Shown: piece after piece, positions 1-10,949 of the stretch
How the letters are laid out: each line of letters begins with the position of its first letter
Numbering within the stretch: the stretch's first letter is position 1
Source of the DNA: Warburgia ugandensis
Lineage: Eukaryota > Streptophyta > Magnoliopsida > Canellales > Canellaceae
Reading direction: 5' to 3'
Assembly (NCBI GenBank): GCA_035236585.1
Contig: CP141130.1
Location: 31,569,501-31,633,500 of the forward strand
DNA: 64,000 nucleotides
Notes under the pieces: generated by a model
Seen by the model: only the letters and a program-made list of their open reading frames with translations
What the model was told of the DNA's origin: nothing
Databases searched by the model: none
Translations under genes and position numbers: made by a program

Positions 1-1870
1 TTTTTGGGTTTCTAGATCAAGTAAATAAACAAAAATAGTAAGATAAAATTTTAGCCCTTAAAACAGGCTGAAATCTTAAAATCCCAATTCTGACCTCAAT
101 TTAACTCCAAATTGAGATAAAAAAGTTGGGTTACATTCCTCTTGATGAGGACAACCTATTGAACCAATAAAATCATGAGTTTAGTTCATTAAATGTTCTA
201 AATTTAAGTAGATAAGTGTACTAACATCCTTAATCTGCAAGATCTAGGATGATCAGACCATTCAAATTAGTTGGGATGATGATATAATGATATACTAACT
301 TAAATAAATAGGTTGGCTATAATTGAATTGGCAGATCTTAAGAGATCTAGCCTTAAAAGTAGTAAAATCCATAAAAATAAATGGTAATTTCCTTGATCAA
401 TTTGATCAAGGAGGATTGGATAGTATGGATGTATTGGGATGATGATGTGAGGTTAATATCAGATGGATTTATGTGCTTGATGATGATGATTTGGGATAGA
501 TTAAGATCTATGCCCTTAAATTGGATAAAATGACTTAAGATCTTCTTGATCGGTTGGATCAAGAAGGATTAGATCATTTGATGAGATGCATCAATGATCT
601 AATGATGAAATCACATTAAGAAGATGTATTAGATCTAAAGGAAAATGAAAAGTTCAATATTTAAACCATAAAAGGGATAGAAATCAACTATGACCGTTGG
701 ATCACAATGAATAGTTATGGCATGTTAGATTTTCATTTGAATTATTGAATGTTATTATAATTTTCTTTTATTTCTTAGTAGATTTAATTATAGATTTAAT
801 TATTTATGATTTAATGCTTATGTTATGAAAATTACATTAAAAATGTAATAAAATGAAAAATAGAGTTGAAGGATATCTACATGGAATGAATGGCATGGAC
901 TTAATGATAGTAAGGGCTATAGTTAGTAGGATAATATAAGGAATATCATTTTCTTGGCCCAAATTAGGAAAATAATGAAACTCCATGAATGTCATTTTAA
1001 ATGTTCATGGACTTAATTAAAATCAATTAGAAAGAGTACTTAGGGTTAAAATGCTCATAGGAACCTTATGAAAGGTTGAGCTAAGGACACAGTAGTGAAT
1101 GCTAAACATGGTGGTTCAGGGGGTTTTCTAATAGAGCCTCACTCTTCCCCTGCCTTTTTTCGACGTTTGTGAGGTCTAAATGCCTCCTTACATGAGGATT
1201 GAAGTAACCACTTTTATTCAGCCATTCAACTAATAAGCCTTAGTCAATTGGAAATAAGAAGAGCATTCTAGACTTAGGATGAAATAAGCTATCTTCAACT
1301 AGTAAAACATTAATTGGTTGGATAATAGTAAGAGCATAAAAGGTTAGTAAAATATCTAATCTTAATAAAAATGGTAAGTAAGATAATCAAGATCAAACAA
1401 GATCCATAGGATCTTGAATGATCAAGAACAATAGGAATCATAACATTATATTGTATTTAGTATGTATGTTGTAGATTAAATCTAGATCATTAGATTAAAT
1501 AATCCAAATCCTTGATCAAATATGATTCAAGGAAGAGAACCAGGATCATCCTCCTTAGGGATAATCAAATAACTAAACTTAGATTAAAGAAGAACTAGAT
1601 TATAGAAGATCTAAGCCCTTGATCTTTATCAACATGTATAGATTGTTGATCAAAGGTTCTATGAAAGATCAAGATCAAAGAGGGGTACACAAAGACTTAA
1701 AGATAGAAAATACTTAGATCTAAAAGGTTAGACAATCATTCTAACCATCAGAGAAGTGTGAATTGTAGAGTAGAAATGAAGTAATCACTTCCAAATATTG
1801 GAAGATTGTTACAAAGAACAATAGTTGAAATTATAGAATCCAATCAATATGTCATTTTGATAGATAGTCT
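1..1870 (+). mobile_element. LTR-derived block of element A (5' LTR fragment)
   Basis: This stretch is similar, in reverse complement, to about 34000-36000 of solo LTR B and to the matching middle of solo LTR C. Position 1-100 matches the reverse of 35890-35990, and the block near 1080-1200 matches the reverse of 34800-34930. Taking the polypurine tract at 2273 as orientation, the sense strand of this element is +. The block therefore looks like the middle of a 5' LTR whose start lies left of the window. It holds no coding sequence. Assignment to a 5' LTR is inference; the similarity to B and C is seen directly. Confidence 0.65.
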
Positions 1871-2284
1871 AAGGAATGAGGATGAGCAATAGAAGTTAGA
1901 ATGGGAAAATATTAAATATTGAAAGATTGGTGAAAATGAGGAGTAGAAATTTAGTATAGCAGTCAAGTGAAATTGAAGGTTTTGAAACAAAAGGATAACT
2001 TAGTGAAGAGTTATCAATCCTTTCGGAAAGTCTAGCAAGAATTAGCTTAAGTGAATAATGCATTAGCAAGGTTAGTCATGTGTGAGCATTTTAATATGTC
2101 AATAGATGAACCAAGCATGTGAATTATACCTTTGAGGAAAAGGTAGTATGAGAAATGAATGAAAGGAAATAGGATTTCCTTAAGTGGCAAGGCCACATGT
2201 GTAAAGCTATGAAAGAGTTATGAAAAACTCCTAAGTGAGTTGATATGCAAATTTCGAGGACAAAATTATTATAAGGGGGAAGAT
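1871..2284 (+). mobile_element. Internal remnant of element A with polypurine tract
   Basis: About 400 bp of non-coding sequence ends in a purine run (aagggggaagat, 2273-2284) directly before an LTR start. The preceding words, an ...ATTTCGAGGACAAAAT... string at about 2250-2266, are the usual 3' end of plant chromovirus internal regions; element D has the same words at 29716-29730. Nearly all of the gag-pol of this element is gone: an LTR fragment lies only about 400 bp upstream of the polypurine tract. Confidence 0.6.
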
Positions 2285-2842
2285 TGTAACAACACCAATT
2301 TTTATGATATAATTGAATTATTAAAAATTAAAAGTTAAAATTTTAAAAGTGGAATTGGAACTTTGAGTTCTAGGAAAATTCAAAATAAAATCAAGACTTT
2401 AAACTTAGATAATTTGGAATGTACTCGAAAAACAGATCAGAATGATTGTGAGTACATCAAATTCTAAGTTCGGATAAAAAATCCTTATTTTTCTTTATTT
2501 TTAAGAATAAAAGGGTAAAATAATAATTTTACTAATAATCGAGACCTAAGACATCAAAATTTAGAATGTACTAGAAAATACGAATCCAATGCCACTAACT
2601 ACGCTTAATTCTGAGTCTGGGAGAATAAAATGGATTTTTCTGCATAAAAGGGCAAAATGGTCTTTTCACACCTCGTGGGGCCCACAAAAGGATCCAACGG
2701 CTAGAAAACATGTCATCATAAGTCAAACCACTACCATCTGCTCATGGAGAAGGAGGTGGTAGTGGGAATCCAAAGACAATTTAATAATAAAAAGAAATCA
2801 AACATGATAATTATAAGTAATCATGGAAAATTCAAAAATCCC

Positions 2843-2850
2843 TATAAATA
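2843..2850 (+). promoter_or_regulatory. TATA box in LTR A
   Basis: TATAAATA lies about 560 bp into the LTR on its sense strand, the expected place for the U3/R boundary. Solo LTRs C (10351-10360) and B (37227-37236) carry a matching TATA-type word on the minus strand at the homologous place. Confidence 0.5.
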
Positions 2851-3376
2851 GCTCATAAAATTTCCAAAAATTCTCCTAATGTTCGTCATGAGGTCCTCTA
2901 GAATGCCTCAAAATTCCATCTCCAGTATCCCCCCCCTTCTTCCCCAATTCCTCTTTCTTTCTCTCTTATTCTCTGTGGACGTGTCCTTAGACGCACCCAG
3001 GCAGACTACCCCATGTTTGCAACAGGAGTGTCCAGGGACGCTTCGTCCCCAATGAACCAAGGTTTCTGCTTGCGAAACTATAATTCAGTTAACCATCAAA
3101 GTTGAGCCATTAAGTTTCAATCTCCACTGTTGGATTTGGTCAGACAGGGGTGATCTACAAAAGCCCTTTGGTTTCATGATGATCCACCTCATGGTTTGTG
3201 GTTTGGAATTATCATAGTGGATGTTACATGATAAATTTTATGATTGAATGATCATATATGGTATGGTTTATGGAAATTGAAGTATGTGATTAACATGGAA
3301 TATGATGATTATGAATATTGTACATTTGAATTATACAATTGCATATGTTCTTGAATCCCCTACCAAGCGTAACTTG

Positions 3377-3416
3377 CTAAGATATTGTAAATGTTTGAAT
3401 GTTTATAATATCTCAG
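3377..3416 (+). repeat. LTR hairpin, copy in A
   Basis: Inverted repeat with arms CTAAGATATTGTAAA and TTTATAATATCTCAG around a 10 nt loop; 13 of 15 positions can pair. It is the same element as the near-perfect hairpins at 32836-32875 (B) and 6512-6542 (C). Confidence 0.6.
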
Positions 3417-3795
3417 ATACAGAAAGAAAGGAATGGAGGGATAAGACATGGGAAGACAAAGACCATACTATTGATCAAGACTATGTATATTTGTGAAAGG
3501 ATTGGATTGTATTTTGGTTTATGTATTTTGGACGTAAGATGTAATAAAGGGGCTGTGTATGTGAACCACTGGATTGATCTTGCAATTTTAATAAAATGAG
3601 TTTCTTTGGAAACATATGTTGTACACAAAACTATGTATGTATATGTGAGTGAAATGTGGCATTTGGGTTTTCTGAAAAGAATTTCAAAGAATATTTTTTT
3701 TCCACTGCTTAAGTTTTCAAAATGTTTGCAAAATTGGTCGACCACCATTTGAAAATGATTAATGAAAATGTATTTCAAAAACCCGGATCATCACA

Positions 3796-5066
3796 GATGG
3801 TGGTGGTTGGGTGGCTCCCAATTCTTAGCCACCCCTTGATCTGGTCAGGGGGAATAGAATACACTGGCCGGCCTGAAAGCCTGGCCATGCTGGTGCTTAG
3901 GGAAGACGAGGAAAAGGGGAAAGCCCGGGTGGCTGGTGCGGCCTGAGCACGCTGGCCTTCTTAGGCTTGGCTGTGCTGATGTCCGAGGAGTATAGGGTAA
4001 CGGTGGTGATGGTGGTGACTACCAGCCACCTTTTGGGTCACTGCCCAACCACAACAGGGAAACAAATAGGGGCAAAAGGGGTTAGACATGCTAGAAATTG
4101 GGTTTGTGAGAGATCTGGTGACTTCGAGTCACCATCTGATACAGATCCAGCAGAAAATAAATGGGAAATGGGGTTTTCTGGGTGGATCTTGCATGCAGGC
4201 CTGACAAAGAAATCCGATCTGGGTTTCTTGTTGGCCGCCGAAAAACACAGACTCGACGGAGATGGGGTTTTTCCCGTCGCTGGAAAAATTGGAGAAGGGA
4301 AACCTGGCTTGACTGAGAAACCCAATCTGGGTTTCTTCTTAGTCACCAAAAAACACAAATCCATTATGGATCTGCTTAGAGAAGAGGAAAACTAGAGGGA
4401 AAACTATTGGGGCTTTGCTGGGGATGAAAAACTCGATGAGGGCTTAGCATGCCGGCTTGCTCAAGGGCTGGTTGTACCTGGATGCCCATCTGGTGATCAC
4501 TAGAGATAAGGGAGAGTTGGGGTTTGGGGGGTGTCGGTGTTAGGTTTTGGAAAGAACTAGACCCGACAAGACATCGGGTTTCCTATGTATAGGGAGGGTA
4601 GGGGGGGCCGGTGTCAATATCAATTTGGCCCCCTCCATTGAGTTATTTCATTTTTTTCTTTTAATTATTGTATTGCCCCTGACTTTGAAATCTCGTAACT
4701 TCTTCATCCAGACTCTATTTTTAGCATTCTTTAGCTCATTGAATTCCATTTTCTAAGTACTATCTAATGGTTTTAGTTTTAATTCCAAATTATTATCCTA
4801 TTAAAATATATACTTCTTGAAAAGTCATAACCTGATCATGGAATAGTAAAATTTTGGGGTGAAATTCATCCGAACAACAACTTCAGCGTTCTTTATGTCA
4901 TTGGACTCGATTTTTTGAGTACAATCCAAATATTCATGTTTCCACTCAAAATTCCATTTCTATAAAAATTTATTATCTTTGGGTCAAAAATTTCAATCAT
5001 ATTCCAAAATTTCAATTTTACATAATAACTCCCAGAATAGTGTTGACAAAATTTGGGGTTGTTACA
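3796..5066. mobile_element. 3' part of an LTR (X) related to B and C
   Basis: The right end, GGGGTTGTTACA at 5055-5066, matches the right ends of C (GGGGTTATTACA) and B, and the last 400 bp resemble them loosely. The sense strand would be minus, opposite to A. No TG...-type left end is visible before 3796, so the left part was probably displaced when A inserted, or lies left of the window. The stretch 3800-4600 is GC-richer than its surroundings and contains chance open frames on both strands. The right end abuts gypsy E coding sequence exactly, which suggests that X inserted into E. Confidence 0.5.
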
Positions 5067-6106
5067 TGACCGAGCTACAACCAAGGAGAAGAAGAAGGGA
5101 CAAAAATCTCAAAATCCCTCTAAACCCATAGTGGAGGCACCTTATGTGCCTAAGAACCCATTGCGTCAGCTTCTAAACAAGGCAAAGAAAGCGACCAACT
5201 TTCATGAGATAATGGACATATTCAAATATGTATCAATCAATATTCCATTACTCAATCAATCAAGGATATCCCTGCCTATGCCAAGTTCCTCAAAGAGATC
5301 TACACACAAAACTACAAGCTAAATGTGCAAAAGAAAGCCTTCCTCACCAAGCAGGTGAGCTCTTTACTTTAGCATAATGCCTCTCCAAGGTTTAGAGATC
5401 CAGGGCACTGTTAAATTGAGGGTCTAGTTTGAAATAGTTGTCATACTATGTCTATGTTCAACTATGGCTTAGTGAATTAAAGCCAACCAACACCGCATTA
5501 TAACTTGCAAATATATTAGTTAAAGTTTGACATGGTATGTTTAAAGATGTCATGATATAGGTGGACTAGTTTTATTTTCATGTTGATTTTATTGTCCTGG
5601 ACACCCAACCAATATCAGATCCTGGTAGTCAAATCTCAGTTACTCTTAGATGTCCTTTCTTTGCAATTTCTAATGCCATCATCAACTGTTGCAATGGTGT
5701 GATGAAACTTTCTTTTGGCAACATGAAAGTAAAACTCGATGCATTTAATGTTGATCATTAGCATCTAGACCTTGATGACTCCTTCATAGTCGACATGACT
5801 GAAGGTCCAATTCCAGATGCTTTTCCATCGTCCTAGATGTTGCACCATTCATGGACATCTCTAAATGGGGACCTTAAGTAGAACCTCTTCCCCAGTCCAA
5901 AACTGTTCCTGTACCTTCATTTGAAAAACCACCCACTACAATTCTAAAAGTATTGCCAGATAATTTGAAAATTTCTTACTTAGAAGCTAATTATTCCTTG
6001 CCTTAGATCTCAATCAAGAACATGAAAGAAATCTATTTATTGTTCTAAGTAAATATAAGATAGCTTTGGGGTGGATTATACGAAACACCAAAGGGATTAG
6101 CCCTAC
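5067..6106 (+). pseudogene. Gypsy E gag C-terminus and protease remnant (Athila/Tat type)
   Basis: Encoded pieces of a Ty3/gypsy polyprotein. The first readable part (5095-5260) contains PYVPKNPLRQ and the hydrophobic INIPLLN segment typical of the gag-protease linker of Athila/Tat elements. A second part (5579-5760) contains DFIVLDTQP and NGVMKLSFGNM from the end of the protease domain, and 5935-6106 is the lead-in to the reverse transcriptase. Several stops and frame changes break it, and the active-site Asp-x-Gly region around 5400-5450 is not readable. The N-terminal gag is missing because LTR-derived sequence ends at 5066. It continues at 10950 after the insertion of solo LTR C. Confidence 0.8.
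6102..6106 (+). repeat. Target site duplication of solo LTR C, left
   Basis: cctac at 6102-6106 corresponds to cctgc at 10945-10949; one transition separates them. With both copies counted once, the two halves of the E reading frame are collinear. Confidence 0.75.
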
Positions 6107-6511
6107 TGTGATGACCCGGGTTTTTGTAACATGATTTGTAAAGTATTTTGAAAGGCAGGGCCCTTAAGAGTGTAAAATTTTTTCGCAACACAAAGCAGCG
6201 GAAATTCTTTTCTTTAGAACTTGTTTTGAAAACCCAAGTCACCACTTCATACATAACATAAGTACAATTTGTGTACAAAATAAAATTCCATTGAAGGAAT
6301 ATACTTTTATTAAATTTCATGATCCATCCAGTAGTTCACAGTACAGCCAAATCTATTACAATACTTGTCCAAATTACATAATCCAAAACTCAAGCTCACC
6401 ATACAATAAAACTCTCAACAAAGAAAAATACTTGTCTTCAAGAGTATACCTTGAAGATTATTCTCTTCAAGTTTTCCATCGTCTTCAGCTCCTAACTCTC
6501 CTTCCCTGTAT

Positions 6512-6542
6512 CTGAGATATTGCAACATTTACAATATCTCAG
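6512..6542. repeat. LTR hairpin, copy in C
   Basis: Arms CTGAGATATTG and CAATATCTCAG form 11 perfect pairs. The spacer is 9 nt, shorter than in A and B. Homologous to 3377-3416 and 32836-32875. Confidence 0.65.
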
Positions 6543-9469
6543 CAAGCAATGCTTGGTAGGGGATTCAAGAAGCATAATAATTGACAATATAATTTCAATA
6601 CTTCATAATCCCATTATCCCTCAACATATTCATGTCTCTACTCTTTACTTTGTAATTTATGTATATCTATATACATACATACTCTTCATGAGTAAACTAG
6701 TTAAATTAATGAAAGTAGTCAAATATCATTCCCAACTAAGCTGATCAATTCTTTTCATTTTGAGAATTTAGTATTACAGCTAATCTTACACAGGGAATTT
6801 CCCTTCTCAGGAAATATTGGTGAAAAATATTGGTAATATACAATTACCTAGCATTTCACTATGCTAAAACATAAGGCATTTCACTCTGCTTATTCTCATA
6901 TGCATCATAGTGCAAAATAATAAAAAAGGTTGCTATGCTGCAGTCTGATCCGTACTAGCGCGCTCGGATAACTGCCCTGTTCACCACTAATACCACAGTG
7001 GAAAATATTATGTCACTACCCGTATGGGGGGGCAAGATTTTCACGGTGGTGGCATTCCCATAATTGCCACCACCCGACTTTTAGCCTCTCTTTGGGCAGG
7101 GTATCATCATATCATCAAATTTCAAGGAGTGGGTGGCCAAACCCTCATAACTCCTCTAGCAATAGCATCCCCCTAGGCTTATGCCTATTAAAACAAACTC
7201 ACAAGTCTCCAAGCTTGTATGTAAAATAAATTTCATATGTATCAGACCATATGTCTGTTTACTTAGGGTTGAAATATTTTCTAATTCCCTATTCACTTAG
7301 AGTTTAGTCCTTAACCATCTTATATGTGTTTGGTTGGATCATAAGGTTTTCAAGAGATTTAATACAAGTATTAACATTACTCTTATCAACATAAGATCAT
7401 GAGTACAATCATGTATATCTCATATAAATGCATTCATCAAATCCTCCTACCTTGAAAGATTGATCTCTTTTCCCCAATCTTCCATGATCTTGACTGATGC
7501 ATGTAATCTGTACATCCATACATATTGTCAATATATAAATTTTGAACAATCCTATTGATCACTAGATCTAATGTTTAGAATGATATTTAGATCATTCATA
7601 TATAAGTATTTTTCTATCTCTAAGTCTTTGTGTGTCCATCTCCTTGATCTTGATCTTTCATAGATCCATTGATTTATAATCTACACATGTTGATAAAGAT
7701 CAGGGTCCTAGATCTTCTATCATCTAGTTCTTCTTTGATCTAAGTTCAGTTATTGGATCATCTCTAAGGAGGATGATCTTGGTTTTCTTCCTTGAATCAT
7801 CTTTGATTAAGGGTTTGGATTATCTAATCTAATGAACTATAACAAGCATACTAATAAACATGTATACTAACTACAATATAATATTCTATTTCTTATTATT
7901 CTTGATCATCCAAGATCTAATGGATCTTGTTTGATCATCCTTATCTTACTTACTGTTTTTATTAGGGTTAGGTAATTTACTAACCTTTTATGCTCTTATT
8001 ATTACTATTCAACCAGTTAATGTGCTGCTTGAAGGTAACTTATTCAAGCCTAAATCTAGACTGCTCATCTTATTTCCAATTGGCTAAGTCTTACTAGCTG
8101 AATGGGTGAACACAAAGTGGTTACTTCAATCCTCATGTAAGGAGGCGTTTAGACCTCACAAACGTTACTGGAAGGCAGGGGAAGAGTGAGGCTCTATTAG
8201 ATAACCCCCTTAACCACTATGTTCATCATTTACTAGAATGACCATAGCTCAACCTTTCATAAGGTTCCTATAAGCATGTTTACCTTAAGTACTCTTTCTA
8301 ATGGATTTTAATTAAGTCCATGAATATTTATAATGTCATTCATGGGGTTTATTATTCTTTTCCTAGTTTGGGCCAAGGATTTGATAATCCTTATATTGTC
8401 GTACTAACTATAGCCCTTACTAATTAAGTCCAAAGTACTCCATTCTTATTTGTGTTATGAAACTCTACTTTCTCATTAGATTACATTTTTTATGTTTATG
8501 CTCTTTATCTCATAACAAGTAGATCTACTAATAACATTTAACCATAAATGAATTATAAATTCAAAGCATAAAACTACATAATTTAAAACTTAATGATAAT
8601 GAGGCAAGGTACTTAAAATTACTATAACATGATTTCCAACTAATATACCTTAATAACTCAATTTAAACTAACATGGACTTAAGGTATAATCTCATACTAT
8701 AGTATAAACTTATATGAAATTCTAGCATGGTCCTAAGTTAGAATGGCATGAAATCATACTAAAGTGCCCCTAAGATAATTAAATCTAGCACCTTATGATA
8801 ACAATGAAATCACATATCATGCTAAAGTCTAAATGTTATACTAGCATGCTTTATAACATAATCATATTTAAAATGCTATTATATAAAATGAAACTAATTA
8901 CATTAACATTTTTAGAAACCTTTACTTATGATCCAACCATTTGATCTTAGATCTTTTCTTTTGATTAAGGGTATTAGTTATATTTAGGGGATTTTCTTTA
9001 TTAAGGTCCAAAGATCATATTGATCCATTTTTGTCATAATCCATCCATGATTTCTTGGATTTCATTATATCAACATTCATTTTATCCATCCCAAGGATCT
9101 GATCACACTTGATCTCATTGATCAAGTGGGTCCCTTTGTATTTTTAGGGTTTTTCTACCATAATGGGTAGATCCCTTAATATGTCTTAGATATGTCCAAA
9201 TAAACCATAGATATCACTTTATTTCAATAGTATATCATTATTAAAACATATTTTCAAGATCTAATCATCTCAGATCTTGAAGATCTAGGTAATTGGAAAC
9301 TTGTTTCTTTAAGACAAAATTTTTTACTAAATATTATGTCCATTTTATCATTTCATTAGAAAATATAGGTTTCAAGCTTTCCATAGCTTCTTTTCGATCT
9401 TAATTTGGAGTTCAGATGGCTCCAAAATGAGATCTGGAAGTTCACAGTCCTTCAGAGGGCCTGGATTTG

Positions 9470-9720
9470 ATCTGGGCCCACCGAAATGGACAGCCCAGAT
9501 CTTTCGGGCGGAACGAGAAAGTCGGGCGGAACACTCCCGCTTGTCAAGCACATTCGTCATGACGAGATGCGGAAGCTCCGGCACAGGACATCCCCCAACG
9601 CGCGCACGATGACTTTGTATGCGCTCCGCACCCGCGGGACAACTTTGCACGATCTTACACGGGTGCGCGGGCGGCGTCTCACGCGTCGTCTGTTTGATCG
9701 GGAGATCAGACAGTCCTTTT
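9470..9720. other. GC- and CpG-rich segment inside solo LTR C
   Basis: This segment contains many CpG steps (cgggcgg, cgcgcacg, gcgcgggcgg) within otherwise AT-rich DNA. Open frames on both strands here (9372-9731 minus, 9486-9758 plus) follow from the base composition and show no known domain. It lies roughly 650 to 900 bp upstream of the minus-strand TATA word, so it would be downstream in the transcript sense of the LTR. The matching part of B (36250-36550) is less CpG-rich. Confidence 0.6.
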
Positions 9721-10350
9721 GGACTGTCCAATCAATCCGTTCTCAATTGAGGGACTAAACCTTCATTAATTTTAGTGAAATTTGTACCCTAGGGGTTTTG
9801 GACCCTTCTGGATCTATTGGTAGGGTCATATTTTCCATCTGAGTCCTCTATCAGCCTGAAGTGAAGATGCTGTTATTACTTTATTTTTACTTTTTTTATC
9901 ATCAAAATAAATTACAGTAAAATAAAATTTTCATTAAACATAAGTAAATAGGTATAGAAAGTATTCCCACCTACTTGATTGGAGAAGAAATGTTGTTTAT
10001 GTGTCCAATTTAAAAGAAATACCCTTTGATGAAGATATGGCCCAAGATCCAACTTTCTTACAAATTTATGTTATTTGAACCATTGGATCTTGAAATTGAT
10101 TTGGGGATTTTGTAGCTAAGGTGTGGTAGGAAGTTTTGGACAGTGGAATTGATGATATGAGATCTGGAACAGAGTGCCTAATTGATTTTAGGTCTCTTGT
10201 TCCTGATCTAGCAAGAAAAATAAATTGAAAAGAGAGATATCTCTTGAAAATTTTGGGTTTTTGTGGAGGGATCTTAGTCTAATTTTTCAAGGAGAGTGAA
10301 GACAATTTCATGGGAATTTTAGGAGTATTTTTGGAGGATTTTTGGGGTTG

Positions 10351-10360
10351 TATTTATAGG
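10351..10360 (-). promoter_or_regulatory. TATA box in solo LTR C
   Basis: Reverse complement reads CCTATAAATA. It lies about 590 bp inside the sense start of the LTR, as in A. Confidence 0.5.
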
Positions 10361-10944
10361 CATTTTGGGTCTTTTTTTCATGATTATAATATTTAATTTT
10401 TTATTATTAAATGGCATGAATGTCTCCCATGCTCCATTTTTCTTCCCCAAGACCAGCTGGTGTTTGCTGACCCATGAATTCATGTGGGCTTCTCAGAAGA
10501 TTCATTTTTGGGTCCCTTGTGGGCTCCACATGGTGTAAAAAGACCTTTTTGCCATTTATGTATAAAATTTTGGGTTTTATTCCCATGATCTTGGATTTGA
10601 GTGTACTTAGTGGCATTGGATTTGTATTTCTCAGTAAATTCTAAATTTTGATGTCTCATATTTTGATTTTTGGGATATTTTGATTTTTGGGTAAAATTAC
10701 TATTTTACCCTTTTGTCCAAAAAATGAAGAAACCTAAGGATTTTTCATCCGAATTCAGAATTTGTCCTGCTTATAGCCATTTTGAAGGGTTTTCTAAGTT
10801 TAATTTTAATTTTACATGTTTTATTATTTGATTATACTTTTATAAAATGTATATTCTAAATAACCCTAATATTTTAGCCCGAAATATCTGAAACTCAAAC
10901 TTTATTGATTTTCTCAATCAATTACAAAAATTGGGGTTATTACA

Positions 10945-10949
10945 CCTGC
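10945..10949 (+). repeat. Target site duplication of solo LTR C, right
   Basis: cctgc, partner of cctac at 6102-6106. Confidence 0.75.

Larger units (their letters stand above)
2285..3795 (+). mobile_element. 3' LTR of element A, internally deleted
   Basis: The LTR starts TGTAACAACACC just after the polypurine tract and ends CCGGATCATCACA, giving TG...CA termini and 1,511 bp. Compared with solo LTRs B and C (5.3 and 4.8 kb, opposite orientation), 2285-about 3190 matches the reverse of B 36880-37795 and 3190-3795 matches the reverse of B 32459-33050. The middle 3.8 kb present in B and C is absent here. A possible 5 bp flank (gatgg) follows at 3796, but the other flank is outside the window. 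The alternative is that 1.5 kb is the original LTR and B/C carry extra sequence; the upstream copy of the middle block at 1-1870 argues for deletion. Confidence 0.7.
6107..10944 (-). mobile_element. Solo LTR C (chromovirus-type), 4.84 kb
   Basis: The + strand starts TGTGATGACCCGGG and ends GGGGTTATTACA, and is flanked by a 5 bp duplication (cctac/cctgc). It interrupts the E polyprotein between protease and reverse transcriptase. Comparison with A and its polypurine tract gives a minus sense strand. It runs collinear with B from end to end (for example 6940-7090 with 33240-33400 and 8100-8210 with 34790-34910). No internal region or second LTR is present, so it is a solo LTR. A TATA word lies at 10351-10360 on the minus strand and an unusually GC-rich segment at about 9470-9720. 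Confidence 0.85.

Noticed and set aside
3967..4395. 142-residue open frame
   Set aside because: GC-richer LTR-like DNA with an equally open antisense frame (4038-4364) and no recognised motif.
9372..9758. Frames of 119 and 90 residues on opposite strands
   Set aside because: Composition effect of the CpG-rich part of LTR C.
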